From assembly GCF_035046485.1 (NCBI RefSeq), contig NC_085137.1, positions 3,511,977 to 3,575,976 of the forward strand: a DNA stretch of 64,000 nucleotides, read 5' to 3'. This document shows positions 10,566 through 21,757 of the stretch, one piece after another. Both the position numbers and the translations under genes were made by a program. Origin of the DNA: Aedes albopictus. Its lineage: Eukaryota; Arthropoda; Insecta; Diptera; Culicidae. The number at the start of each line of letters is the position of its first letter. Position 1 is the stretch's first letter. The notes beneath the pieces are model-generated. The model searched no databases. It worked only from the letters and a program-made list of their open reading frames with translations, and was not told the origin of the DNA.

Positions 10566-10958
10566 CTACATGGAACCACCAAACTACCCAAAATTGAGTT
10601 CTTTTGACGCAATCCCATAGTTCCGCCCAATAAGCCAAATTTGAGTAAATCGATTAAACTCACACTAGGTAAATTGCCTTTACCTCCAGCAAAAAAATAT
10701 ACTTAAGAGTAGGTAAATTCAACCCAAGACCCCCCCCCCCCCCTCATTCGACCCAAATTTGAGTATACCTACATTTACTCAAAATTGGCTTATTGGGCTC
10801 AAGGACCCCCATTGGGTAGATGCATCTCTGTTTGTTTTTGACAACATTGGTGGGGGAAAGAGGGAAAACAACTTTATTTTGGGTAACTAGTTTATTCGAT
10901 ATACTCAGCTTTGAGTAAAATCGACCCAAAAATTAGGTAGTTTGATTTCTCCGTGTAG
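10566..10958. mobile_element. MITE with CTACAYGGA termini
   Basis: Left end CTACATGGAACCACCAAAC and right end (reverse complement) CTACACGGAGAAATCAAAC are related inverted repeats. The interior carries repeated TACTCAAA/TTTGAGTA words in both orientations and a run of about 15 C at 10729-10743. It begins immediately after the Helitron-like remnant. Confidence 0.6.
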
Positions 10959-11233
10959 AACTCCAATGGCGCTGTAGTCACTTTTCCCAGTCAATTATGT
11001 TGATAACTTAAATTGCAATAATTGACTATTTTTATGTGTCCATCTTGTAGAGGACCTTTTGTTTTGGTAAACAAAATTTATTTGACACTTCTAGTACCGC
11101 TACTGACACTGTAAGGGCGTGGCAAACTAGATGTTAGTCACACGAACAGTCGCGATATTGGACTTCTGTGGCTAGTTATTCTAATGCCGGGACTGCTAAA
11201 TAAATGAACATCACACCAATGGATTACTGCACG

Positions 11234-11339
11234 AATTTATTCTGGCCTGCTTACTCTCACACTAAATTTGACGTTTGAGAGGTGTCGGCACCGCTCAAAC
11301 GTCAAAATTTCTGTGAGAGGAAGCAGGCCAGAATAAATT
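11234..11339. mobile_element. Hairpin MITE, about 106 bp
   Basis: Arms AATTTATTCTGGCCTGCTT..CTCTCACA..TTTGACGTTTGAG (left) and its reverse complement (right) pair almost completely around a short GGTGTCGGCACC centre. No coding. Confidence 0.75.
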
Positions 11340-11476
11340 AGTACAGTGGACCATAAGCTGCCCTGTACAAGGTGCGAACTTTTGCCCCCACTATGGGGCA
11401 AAACTTCGCATTGGAGTATGTACTAGTATTAAAAATTGTATTGCTAGAACTACAAAAGGAACACGAAAAAATCTAG

Positions 11477-12051
11477 TAGGGTAATTGTTCCCATCATTAT
11501 GGTAGTACCTAATGTTTCGGTAATGGCAATTGAGCACTTTCTCGACTGAAATGTTACCAAAAGGTATTTTTAATAGATGTATGGCTTAAATTATGAGATT
11601 GCACCATTTGTTTACTTAAGATTTGCCCAAAAACCTATTTTAAAATAATATTTTCCTTAATGTGTTTGCTGCTGTGTTCCTATTGTTGCGGTAGTGTTTC
11701 TAACGTTGCGGTATCCCATATGATTGCAACATTAGGAACACAATGTTCTTTCAGATAAAAACGAATAAAATGCTCATAACAACATCAAAGTGGTAATATT
11801 TCGTTATTTTCTCGTAGATTAAGGATGGATTTTATTATTTTCAATTCAGTCCATGCAAAAAGTTTGCTTGGGGCGATACAATTGTGATTTAAACATGAAC
11901 CCAATGCTTAACTCCACCATGATCGGATCAATTACCCTATGTAACTTCCGCTCATCTCTATGTAGAGGATTTCTAGTTTACATCGTTAAAGGGTGAAAAT
12001 CAACTATGGCGAATAATTGGTACTATAGCCATAATTGGAACACTTGCCCTA
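11477..12051. mobile_element. MITE with TAGGG..TGTTCC termini
   Basis: Left terminus TAGGGTAATTGTTCCCATCA and right terminus, reverse complemented, TAGGGCAAGTGTTCCAATTA share an imperfect repeat of about 33 bp, ending in TAGTACC. The interior (575 bp total) is non-coding. It repeats the theme of GTTCC(T/C)ATTGTTGCGGTA words. Both ends carry TA, consistent with a TA-target family. Confidence 0.6.
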
Positions 12052-12124
12052 CTTGAACTTGTTAAGGAAAAGCTGAGATGGGACTATAATGTCGATAAAT
12101 CTAGCGATTTTCACTGTTTTTCGT

Positions 12125-12746
12125 GGCATAAGCTGCCCCATGTTGAATTTCACAGATGATATCAAGGTTTCCGGCGAATGTCCAATATTTCATTAAGTGT
12201 TGTTTGGAATTCTGGAAAAGTTTTTTAGCATAAAGGAGGACGCTGTGAAACGTGCCGATTAATCAAAATGCTTAAATGTTTTCAAAAGTTCATATGGATA
12301 TTTTGGAACGAATTCTACATGTAGATGTCAAAAAACAAAGTCCGACATCATTTTGAAATACAAGACTTTTCACTGCTTACTCTTTACTTTTCGCTGCTCA
12401 GTTATCACAGCTTCACGCTCCTTACTGACCATTCCTTACTGCTTACTCCTTACTTTCCACTTTACATCGCGCCTGATTTACACTACTCACTTTACACTGC
12501 TCATTCCTCTCTATTCAATTCCTACTAATCACTCTTAATTGCTCACACCTTATTCCTCCATCTTCACTGTTCTATCATTAGTAATTACTACTCAAAGTAC
12601 TGCTCAGTCCTCGATCCTCACTGCCTCGCTCATTGCTTTACACACAGCCATCACTTCTCATCTTTCATTATTAGTGGTACAGCTTTTAATGCGTGTAACT
12701 GAAAAAGAATACCTTTAAAACTATATGAACATGGGACAGCTTATGC
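12125..12746. mobile_element. Possible element bounded by CATAAGCTGYCCCATGTT
   Basis: An 18-bp inverted pair lies at about 12125-12142 and 12729-12746. A related CATAAGCTGCCC word occurs near 11351. The interior includes a pyrimidine-rich array. True boundaries and target duplication are unresolved. Confidence 0.35.
12355..12660. repeat. Degenerate CTTACTGC/TCACT simple repeat
   Basis: Pyrimidine-rich strand made of drifting words such as CTTACTGCTTACTCC and TTTACACTGCTCATTCC. It is similar in type to the larger array at 24600-26540. Open frames across it are compositional. Confidence 0.6.
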
Positions 12747-13017
12747 TTAAAATGGAATATATGACATGCATAAACTGAACATGGGATAAATTGACTTGAT
12801 ATTGTCTATATAGAGTTTCCAAACAAAGTATACTATTCGAGAATGTTTTCTAAAAGTATACGTGAAAATAGACCATTTGGCGCTAAAAAGTCAAAATCGT
12901 CAAAAAGTAACATGGTGTTATGCTAATATGGTAGCTAGCACGGTAGTATGGAAGCTTATCTTCTTTTTTACATATTGACCACATTCGGCGGTCCTTTTTC
13001 TTTAGAAATAGTTTTCC

Positions 13018-13208
13018 TTAGGGCGTGTCCATAAACTACGTAGAACTACGTAGACTCTTAGGGGGGACGGGGGGGTCTGGTCAAAGTCTACGCTCCATAT
13101 AAATTTCGAAAATTTAGTATGAAAAAAAGTCTACAAGGGGGGGGAGGGGGTGGTTGGGGTTCTGAGATGGCCAAAAATGAGTCTACGTAGTTTATGGACA
13201 GCGCCTTA
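13018..13208. mobile_element. MITE with GTCCATAAACTACGTAG termini
   Basis: Left GGGCGTGTCCATAAACTACG and right end, reverse complemented, AGGCGCTGTCCATAAACTAC form an inverted repeat of about 24 bp. TTA flanks both ends. The interior is G-rich on the plus strand and repeats GTCTACG/CGTAGAC words. This terminus type is common in mosquito genomes as I know them. Confidence 0.75.
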
Positions 13209-13231
13209 TGTAGTGCCAAGACAGACACAGA

Positions 13232-13345
13232 CACCCTTAAGGGCAGAATTGATAGAATCCCAAAATGGTTGCCACAATGGCCGACTATGGCACCTACTCA
13301 AGATTTCGAGCGCACAAATCTTTTCGTGAACAAAACCAGCGCACC
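13232..13345 (-). mobile_element. Partial copy of the TTAAGGACAAAC MITE
   Basis: Starts TTAAGGGCAGAATTGATAG and matches the reverse complement of 5010-5122 at roughly 85 percent by eye through AATGGCCGACT, GGCACCTACTCA and AAAACCAGCGCACC. The distal part is missing. Confidence 0.7.
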
Positions 13346-13394
13346 TGAACTTAGAGCGTTTCGAGCTTCTTATTGGCCTATCAAGGGATTCCAT

Positions 13395-14280
13395 TATGTA
13401 TTCTTCTAAGGATTACTCCAGGAATTTCTTCAGGAGTTCTTCCAAAATTCCGTCTGGGATTCCTCCCGGCATATGACAGGTAATCCTCTCGGATTTTTTC
13501 TAAGATCCTCCCAAATATTCCACCCGAGATTCCTTCATTGACTGCTCACGGGATTCCTTTGGGGAATTGGCTTTTTAATGCTGATGAGATAATTTATATT
13601 CTGATTCTGCAAATTTTCATGACTTTTGTTCCGGAATTCCTTCTGAGATACCTTCATTGATTCCTTCGGGATTCTTTTGGCATTATTTCAGATATTCATC
13701 CCAACATTTATTTAGGGGTCTTATTGGGATACCCCAGCAGTCTTTCAGGCATTTCGTCAGATTTTTATTTCATCATTTATTTTTCCGTGATTCATTATTT
13801 AGGGGCTCCTTCCAAAATTTATATAGGGATTCTTCCCATTACAGATTTTTTTCGGTATTCTTTCCGCCATGACTTGATTGATGTCTCCCGAGACTCTTTC
13901 TGGCATATATTCTTGTTTTTCTCCCGAGATTGATTTTGGAGTTCTTCCGTATTGTTTTTTTTTGCGGATTACACAAGAGATTTCTTTGGGGATATCTCCT
14001 AGAATTTTTTTTAGAAATTTCTCCAGAGTTTCCGTCAAGTAATCCTCCTGGGATTCCATTGAGAGTTCCTTCCCGGATTTCTTCAGAGACTCCTTCCGAA
14101 ATTTCCTCAGGGATGTTTTCCGGAATTACTCCAGAAGTTTCTCTACAGAGGATTCCTACATAATTTTTTCGTAGGATATCTCCTGAGCTGCATTTAGGAA
14201 TTTTTCAAAAGTTCTTCCAGAGATCTCTCTTGAGATTCTTTCATGGATTCCTCAGAGATAGCTGGTGCGAATTCAAAGAG
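13395..14280. repeat. Degenerate 12-bp minisatellite, polarity TTCCTCCRGGAT
   Basis: The sequence can be cut into units of about 12 bp such as GGAATTTCTTCA, GGAGTTCTTCCA and GGATTCCTCCCG. Because 12 is a multiple of three, several frames stay open and give 4-residue periodic translations rich in I, P, S, F and E (for example around 14040-14160). These are repeat artefacts, not genes. Confidence 0.8.
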
Positions 14281-14750
14281 CATTTTTGTACTCTGTTACG
14301 GACGTAACTTCTTGGGTAGAATAAAACTTTTTGACAGCAGCTCACTGTTTCTGCAGCTTCAAAACTGCAAGGAATTCAATATTTATTCACATCCATTATA
14401 ATACAATTAACACAATCTTAAATTTTAGTAACATTGGAAATCTCCTCAGATGCGACTTCCCTAACCTTATGCGTACAAGTTACTACAGGAATATATCCAA
14501 TTCACCGTCGTGCACATATATGGAGACTAACCGTCGAATCTAATAATCCCAACCAATTGCCTATGATTTCTTTAACATTCTCTATCAAACCAGTTTCTAT
14601 GAAGGTGAGAGATTGCAACAGATGTTATTCGGTACACAATGCGAAACTCGGGACTCACTAACCACTGGAAGAAATCGTTACACTATTTCCAACAGCACTC
14701 CATATTGTGATTCTTAGATTTATCGTGTTGTTACTAAAGGTTTTGAAAAA
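14281..14750. other. Island between two 12-bp arrays, unidentified
   Basis: Non-array sequence of mixed composition. Two overlapping plus-strand frames are open over about 14325-14660 and do not match a family I know. One contains LTAAHC, reminiscent of the trypsin histidine motif, but nothing else supports a protease. The island may be an insertion separating arrays of opposite polarity. Confidence 0.4.
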
Positions 14751-16610
14751 AAAAATTCCGTGAGTATTTTCGGAAGTGGGCCATCCTCGGAAAAAAATCT
14801 GAAAGAATTTCTTAGGAAATCATCGGAGGATTCATTTTGCTTCAGGATTCTTCTTTGAAAATATTCGTGGAGGAATTTTACAAACAACTTTTGATTGAAT
14901 TGGATTTTTTTAGATTTCCTTAAAAAAAAAACAATTTTAAACTGCTGTAGAAATTTCGCGAAGAGTGCTTGGAGATATTTCAGAATTTATGAAAATCCTT
15001 GGACATTGAGATGGATTTCTAAAAAAAACTTCAGATCAATTCTTTATAGAACTGCACGGAAAAGTTCAGAAAGGAAATTGAGGAGGGATTTTTTGTGAAA
15101 AAAAAAACACTGAATTTTCCAGAGCAATCATTGGTGAAACTTTTGGAATAGTCCTAGAAAGCATTTCCGTGGAAATTCCTGTAGCATTTTTTAAAGAAAT
15201 TTTCAAAAAACTTCCTGGTGAAATATTCGGAGCAATTACTGGAGGAACCTCCAAGGTTTTCTCTAAGGATCCTCAGTGTAATTTTTGAGGAAATCGTGGG
15301 AGACTGCGCGGGAAAAATCCTGGAGGAAACATAGCAACATTTATTAAAGAAATTCCTGGGAGAAGCTTTGCCAAAATTCCTGAATAAATCTTAGGAAATT
15401 ATTAGAGGAGCTTGTAGCGAAATTTCTGAAAAAAATGTTCACATGTATTTCTAGAGAAATTTGTGGGGAAATTCCTGTAGAAATCATAAAAGGAATTCGT
15501 TGATTTTTTGTGGATGATCAAATAAGAAAACTCGGTGGAGCTCTCAGAAAAAATTAGAATATTTCTTGTGAAGTAGTTTCTGAAAGAATCTTAGGGTGAT
15601 TTTTTGAGCATTTGCTTAGAAATAACTCATCAAATAATTCCTTTGCAGGTTTTCGTGAGAACTCGAGCATTAACCTTATGGGTAAATAGTGTAAACAATT
15701 CAATTATTCCTGGAGCAATCGTCAGCAAATTTGAGAAAGAGAATTTCAAAGAGACATTTTTGGGATAAACCCCAAGTGAAAAAGTTTGTGATAGTGAATG
15801 TTTAAGAAAATACATGAATGAAATTTCACGCGGAGCTAATGGAAAACTTGTGGAAAAGTTCTGGTGTAATATTTGGGAAAAAAATCTGGAAGACAAAACC
15901 TGAATAAAATAATGAAATTACTCAAAAGAATCGCACGAGGTATTTGCCGAAAAAACTATTTGAAGAAGTTTTGGAGCATTCCTTAAAAACATTGCATAAA
16001 CCATATAAAACAAATCTTCGAAGCAATTTTTGAAAATCCTAGGGGAATCTTCTGGGGCAATTTTTGAAATGATTCCAACGCGAAGTAAGAATGTTTCGAG
16101 CTCCAAAAACGACTCTCCAGTGAAATTACTATATAAACCTACATATTCTCAGAATAGATATTCAATGTTTCATGTCTCTTGAGAATACGCGGAAGGATTC
16201 CTAGAACAATGTACGATAGAGGAATCACAGGGGTAAACGTCTGAACAATATGAAGACATTTTCAGTATATTATTGAAGGAGATTTTGGAAGAGAAATTGA
16301 AAAAAAATATTTAGAATTCTTTGGAGACATTGCTGGATCAACTCTCATAAAAACTCCAAGAGAAATAACTGAATAAATTTCTGTAGAAATCTCTGAAGGA
16401 GTCCCTCGGTAATATCAATGGGAGTATCCCAGAATATATTCCAGGAGACATCCTCAATGGGTTCATCGGAGATATTTCTGAGAAAATTCATGAATAAATT
16501 ATCGGACAAACATTTGGAGGCATGAGCAATGTTCAAAAAAGTTTCACGACAAATTCTTGAAGGCATTTTCAGGCATAATTACTCATTGGAATTTCAAGCT
16601 GAATCATCAG
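14751..16610. repeat. Degenerate 12-bp minisatellite, opposite polarity
   Basis: Same family as 13395-14280 but read as GAAATTCCTGRAGGA on the plus strand, so the two arrays point at each other across the island at 14281-14750. Units are strongly diverged and interrupted by A-rich insertions. Short open frames on both strands are by-products. Confidence 0.75.
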
Positions 16611-16719
16611 AGATCTTGCTGGTGAATGCTGAAGGATGCCTGTAAAAAAAACGCATAATAAATAAATAAAGGGCACGACGTCAAAAATCTGTAAATTCTA
16701 GGAAAAATTCCCACAAAAT

Positions 16720-16815
16720 CCCGAAGTTCTGGATGAATACTAGCAAAAATCTTGGGTGGAGTTGCAAAGTTGAATATATCCATTGAGATTGCTGATTCTA
16801 ACTTCAAACGATTTA
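16720..16815 (+). pseudogene. Second copy of the unidentified coding-like fragment
   Basis: ILAKILGGVAKLNISIEIAD can be read from about 16739. It aligns with the minus-strand fragment at 10100-10285 in both DNA and frame over about 63 bp, then diverges. It is too short to assign to a family. Confidence 0.4.
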
Positions 16816-16925
16816 AACGTTTCTTCCAAATTCCGTACAGGTAAAATGCAGAAATTTACACACGAAAAGTGTTCACGTCCCTCGCCACTAAATCGTCGTA
16901 CATTATCACAGAAATAAAGTACCTC

Positions 16926-17882
16926 CCCGGGTAGAGCTTAATGGCAAAAGAATGGCAAATTTTACCATTAAAACAGAATGTTTGAATGGCAAAATGTGTT
17001 ATTCGTTTGTTTTAAATAAGAGTTAAAATAACAAAAATAATAACAAAATTTTGATAGCAGAAAAACAAAAAAATAACTTATTTTGCCATTGTAATAACAA
17101 AGTAATGGTAAAGCATGCGGATTAAATTGAAGAACAAAATAAGTTATTATTGAGATATTGATAACAAAATAAGACCCAAATTAACTGTTATCTGTGAATA
17201 ACAAAATATGACATTCTTGAGTTATTGATAACAGAATAAGAACAAGTTTAGCTGTTTATGTGGCGATCAAAATAATGGTAGGTTTAGTTGTTCAAATTCA
17301 ATTTTAAAATAATGGTAGATTCAGTTATTATTTCAAAGTAGCAGAAGAAAGGTAAAATGAGCTATTTCCTTTTTTTTTTCTCCAATAAAATTTAAGTTCA
17401 TCAATCAATGTAAAAACAGTTTTTTTTTTGTGGAAATTAAAAACTCAAAACGAAACGAACTTAAAAATCAAATTCACTTTGATGAACGTAGCCACCGTTA
17501 TGCTTGAAATATACAATATAATAGTTAATGGTGTATTAAGAGTAAAATATGTTATGGTGCCTAATGTTTATAAATAATTTCTCACAATATCAAAATAATG
17601 GTAAATTTAGCTAGGAATATAAATTATGTTATTGTTTTGATATTTTATACAATTCGTTATAAAAGGTGCTAAATTGCAAGTTTTACCATGATAGTAATTT
17701 TTGTTCTTGATGTGTTATTTAGCATTATTCATGAATAACATATCAATGGCAAGATTTGCTATGATTGTATATTTTGCTATTGATTAGCCGTTTTTCATAA
17801 TAACAGAAGAATGGCAAAACGAGATATGATGGCAAAACCAGTTATTATTTTGTCCTTTGTTTGCCATTAGCCTCCACCCGGG
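16926..17882. mobile_element. 957-bp TIR element with CCCGGGTRGAG termini
   Basis: Left end CCCGGGTAGAGCTTAATGGC and right end, reverse complemented, CCCGGGTGGAGGCTAATGGC are terminal inverted repeats. The interior is built from repeated AATGGCAAAA, ATAACAAAATAA and AATAATGGTA words in both orientations and has no coding. The target duplication is not clear. Confidence 0.7.
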
Positions 17883-18125
17883 TCACTGATCTTCTTCGGT
17901 ATCCTCATGCAGAATTTTTTCGTCGGCCGAATCAACTAGGTATCACGCGAGGACGAGGAAAAACGTGACAGCGGTTCAAAAACACACCCAACCGCGCGGA
18001 CAGCTTACTGTGATTGAATGAATTTCTTGCTTAATAAATTTGCATAAAATACGTTCAATTAGTCAATTTTCCATTAGTTCTATCAGACTTCAAAAGATAA
18101 GGACAGTTAATGCATTCTCAACATG
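17883..18125. other. Spacer between two elements
   Basis: No array or TIR. The first 110 bp are GC-rich (CGTCGGCC, CGCGAGGACGAGG, ACCGCGCGGAC). No protein family recognised. Confidence 0.4.
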
Positions 18126-18256
18126 TTTTTTGCCTTTCTCGTACACTAAGTGTACTGGAAAGGCTATATGTTCACTCCAAAAATGATTTTTTGATAAAAG
18201 GCCCGGAGGGTCGAGTCACATATACCAATCAACTCAGCTCGACGAATTGAGGTGAT

Positions 18257-18271
18257 GTCTGTGTGTGTGTA

Positions 18272-18316
<45 letters not shown>

Positions 18317-18336
18317 GTGTGTGTATGTGTGTGTAC
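18257..18336. repeat. (GT)n microsatellite
   Basis: Interrupted GT/GTAT dinucleotide tract inside the satellite-bearing element. The second copy has a related, shorter (GTGTATGT)n tract at 43850-43905. Confidence 0.95.
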
Positions 18337-19171
18337 AAATAAAACTCACATCACTTTTTTACAGTAAAACTTAACCGATTTTAATGACCAACAGTTCATT
18401 CAACGCCGGATCTGGTCCCATTGTTTCCTATTGAAAATGGTTCGGATCGGTCCAGCCGTTCCGGAGTTATGGCCATTTAGGTGTTCCGGATCGGTACCCC
18501 AGGAAGGGGCCAGATATGAAAACGCTACAAACCCATTCATGCGACACATCAAACCACGGCACTTTCGAAAACATGATGAACGGTAAACAGGAAAACAGTC
18601 TCGGGCCATATCTGAACCGGTAGTGTTCTGGAACCGGTTCCGGGTGACCCACCGGAAGTGGCCAAATATGAAAGTGAACCAAACCCATGCATGCGATACA
18701 TCAAACAGCGGCTTTTTCGATAGCCTGATGAACAGTGGACAGGGAAACATTCTCAGACCATATCGGAACCGGTAGTGTTACTGAACCGGTTCCAGATGTC
18801 ACGCCGGAAGTAGCCAAGTATAAAAGTTAACCAACCCCTTACATGCGACGCATCAAATCGCAAGCTCTTCAGGCAACCTGATAAACGGTTAATAAAAGAG
18901 AATAGTTTCAGATCATATTTGGATCAACCGATAGAGTTCCGGAACCGGTTCCGGGTGTCCCGCTGGAAGTGGTCAAATGTAGTAGATATCAAAACCCATG
19001 CCTGCGGCACATTAAACAGCGGCTTTTTAAATAACGTGATGAACGATTAGTCAGAAAATAGGCTCAGACCACAACGAAGATCTTTATAAAGGCTACCGAT
19101 AGTGTTCCAGGATCGATCTAGGGTGTCCAGCCGGAAGTGGCCAAATGCCAAAAAGAACCAAACCTATGCAT

Positions 19172-19893
19172 TAAGGTGGCCCACACTTATATGAAAAACA
19201 AAAAAATTCGAAAAATACCAAGTCTTACCTCCTGAATCAGTTGTTTAGGACTCCCAGAAGCTATGTTCAAAATTTGAGCGAAATCGGTTGAGCCTAAGGG
19301 GGCGCTCAAAACGCTTGAAGTTTGTATGGGAAAACTTGGCCAAATGTATGCAGAAATTTTAAGTTTTCGAATTTTGTCACCCTTTGGTATTATTGTAGGT
19401 CACTACATGCCAAAATACTTTGTCGAAGACCGCAAAGTGATCCAACGTCTGTGAAAAAAGTTATACCCTAGGTAAAGTGAGGATAAACTTTTTTGATATT
19501 TTTCCAATACATGTAAAGGAATAATATCAATAATAATATCTCAATACTTTGCCTCACTTTGCCTAAGGTATAACTTTTTTTACAGCCGTCGGATCACTTC
19601 GCGATCTTCGACAAAGTTGTTTGGCATATAGTCACCTACAATAATACCAAAGGGTTTGATTATTGAACGCTTACAGCGCCACCTAGCGACAAAATTCGAA
19701 AACTTAAAATTTCTGCATACATTTGGCCAAGTTTTCCCATACAAACTTCAAGCGTTTTGAGCGCCCCCTTAGGCTCAACCGATTTCGCTCAAATTTTGAA
19801 CGTAGCTTCTGGGAGTCCAAAAGAACTGATTTAGGAGGTAAGACTTGGCATTTTTAGAAATTTTTGTTTTTCATATAAGCGTGGACCACCCTA
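19172..19893. mobile_element. 722-bp foldback with perfect 8-bp target duplication
   Basis: Termini TAAGGTGGCCCACACTTATA and (reverse complement of the right end) TAGGGTGGTCCACGCTTATA lead into inverted arms of more than 200 bp on each side. The insertion split a satellite unit and is flanked by CTATGCAT at 19164-19171 and 19894-19901. The 8-bp duplication fits hAT-like integration. A single arm of the same family occurs inside another element at about 44510-44625. Confidence 0.85.
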
Positions 19894-20587
19894 CTATGCA
19901 TGCGACACATCGAACCGCGGTCTTTTTTTAAAACATGAGGAACGATTAGCAAGAAAATAGGCTCAGACCACAATAGAGGCTACCGATAGTGATGCAAAAC
20001 CAGCATTGGGTGCTTCCTAGGGTGCTTCGCAGGAACTTCAAAAATTAACAAAGTTAATGCAAGCGATAAATATGTGTAAGAAAACAAAATCTTGACTGAA
20101 CTAAGGCCACATACATACAGACGTCATACTCTACTCACTCTCCATCGTCCTTGTTTTCGACGGTTGAAACAAATATTAATCGTTGTTGCTCGTTTGACGT
20201 CTACTCACTACCAACATCAAGCCGCAGTGAAACGCGACCTGATTAGCATTTGGCGATTATTTTTTCGTAACGATGAATATAATAGCAATATGTTACAAAT
20301 GATATGTCTGTTTGTCTGTACTAAAGCAATCTCATCAAATCACTGAGGTGTAAAAATATACAGTAGGATAGATCAACGTTATATGAGAAAATTATCGCAT
20401 TAACCCCGGAGAAAGTTTTTTCAATCCTCTTTTCCGTCTAAAACTACTGGGAATTTTTTTTATGGGATTTAGTATGGGCAATTTCACTTGCTTGCATTTT
20501 TTGGCAAATTTTACATGAATTTTGTAACCTATGATAATAAAATATAGCCTAAAGTGTGAAGAAAAAACTATGTCGAAGACCATAATG

Positions 20588-21165
20588 CAGGGCTGTCCAA
20601 CATACGGCCCGCGGAATCGACGAATGAAACTTGGCCCAAGGATTGAAATATTTGAAGATATTTCATATTTAAATAAAATTTAATATAAAAAATAAACTCG
20701 AAATAGGTAGAGTGCTTTGTTAAACACTTTCAAAGATTAAAAAATTTAAATACATAAATTTAAAAATTTTAAACTTGAAAGGTACAGCCAAATTTGAAGC
20801 AGAATTTCAGCAAAATTTACTGAATTTCAGAAAAACGTTGCTGCTGAACAGCAGAGTTTACTGAAAGAATCAGGAAAGTTTGCTGAATTTCAGCAAATTG
20901 TTTGCTGCAACCTGCAGTTCGGCAAAATTCAGAAAAAAAAAGTATTCAGGGTGATTTTTGCAAAAAATCAAGAATTCTTGCTCACATTTTTATGACCCAA
21001 ATGATGTCAGTGTTATGATTTGCCGTGAGAACGGGTAATCGGATTTACAAAATTTCCTGTTGCATTCGTGCTTTCGAAATTTGATGTCGAAATTTAATGT
21101 CTGGCCCGTCGACTGGTATGGAGTATCACTTGTGGCCCGCGGCCACGAAAGGTTGGGCAGGCTTG
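20588..21165. mobile_element. Non-autonomous hAT-like element
   Basis: Ends CAGGGCTGTCCAACATACGG and (reverse complement) CAAGCCTGCCCAACCTTTCG fit hAT-type CAGGG..GTCCAAC termini with subterminal GGCCCGCGG. Flanks CCATAATG (20580-20587) and CCGTAAAG (21166-21173) agree at 6 of 8 positions, a decayed 8-bp duplication. Absence of this block from copy 2 of the host element confirms it as an insertion. Its interior (about 20780-20940) carries a TTTCAGCAAAATTTTGCTG-type segment related to 34556-34768. Confidence 0.75.
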
Positions 21166-21431
21166 CCGTAAAGTCATCTGTGATTGTGAAAGACGTTATA
21201 TCCTAGCTTGTAATTATCGTCTTGATGTTGATCGGTCTTCAGTGATAGTGAAGGTGCTCAAGCAGTCAACTGAAAATTCTGATATTTTTCAGCCCAGTCT
21301 ATACGTTTAACGTAACGTCGGAATATGTTTAATTAATAAACTTCCCAATTTTATTAAAATTATTGCTTTTCTAAATAAGGTATTCTCAGGATTCAGGAAC
21401 AGTTTGCATTACGTCGACGGAAAGATCATGC

Positions 21432-21757
21432 TTCGGGATGATGGCCCTAGCACAGAAACTAGCTTAACAAACAATAGTAGAAGATTCCAAAAACGGGGAC
21501 CGAATTCTAAACCGCCCGATAGGTAGGAGATTGTCCACATCACCGAACGGACTCAATAAATACCAAAACTTCCGTATGACATTTTTAAGTTAGGCAAGGC
21601 TACCTTGATTAGGAAACCTTGACCGATTGAACCCTTGAAAATGCCCCATACAGATCGAAACGTCGGGAAAAATCATAAACCAGTGTTTTCGATTCCCCAA
21701 AAGGCTGAAGCCAACATTCTGAAGCAAAATCATCCCAGTCGTATCCCAACCAAGGAA
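21432..21757 (+). mobile_element. Penelope-like fragment with hammerhead-like remnant
   Basis: This block is absent from copy 2 of the host element and sits between two copies of GGAAAGATCATG (about 21419-21430 and 21753-21764), a likely 12-bp target duplication. It contains GATCGAAACGTCGGG near 21655. CGAAACGTC is, from memory, the 3' half of the hammerhead ribozyme core carried by Penelope-like retroelements. The 5' half (CUGANGA) appears only as a degraded CTTGAAAATG. No reverse transcriptase or GIY-YIG domain is present. Confidence 0.5.

Noticed and set aside
13930..14163. Open frame rich in I, P, S and E
   Set aside because: Product of the 12-bp minisatellite, which keeps frames open by its period.
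14325..14545. LTAAHC motif suggesting a serine protease exon
   Set aside because: Only the six residues resemble the trypsin histidine motif. The frame is preceded by a stop, no aspartate or serine motifs follow, and the site lies between minisatellite arrays.
18400..18750. 116-codon minus-strand frame and similar ones at 43911-45863
   Set aside because: These frames run through the 154-bp satellite; the repeated residues follow the DNA repeat and stops differ between copies.
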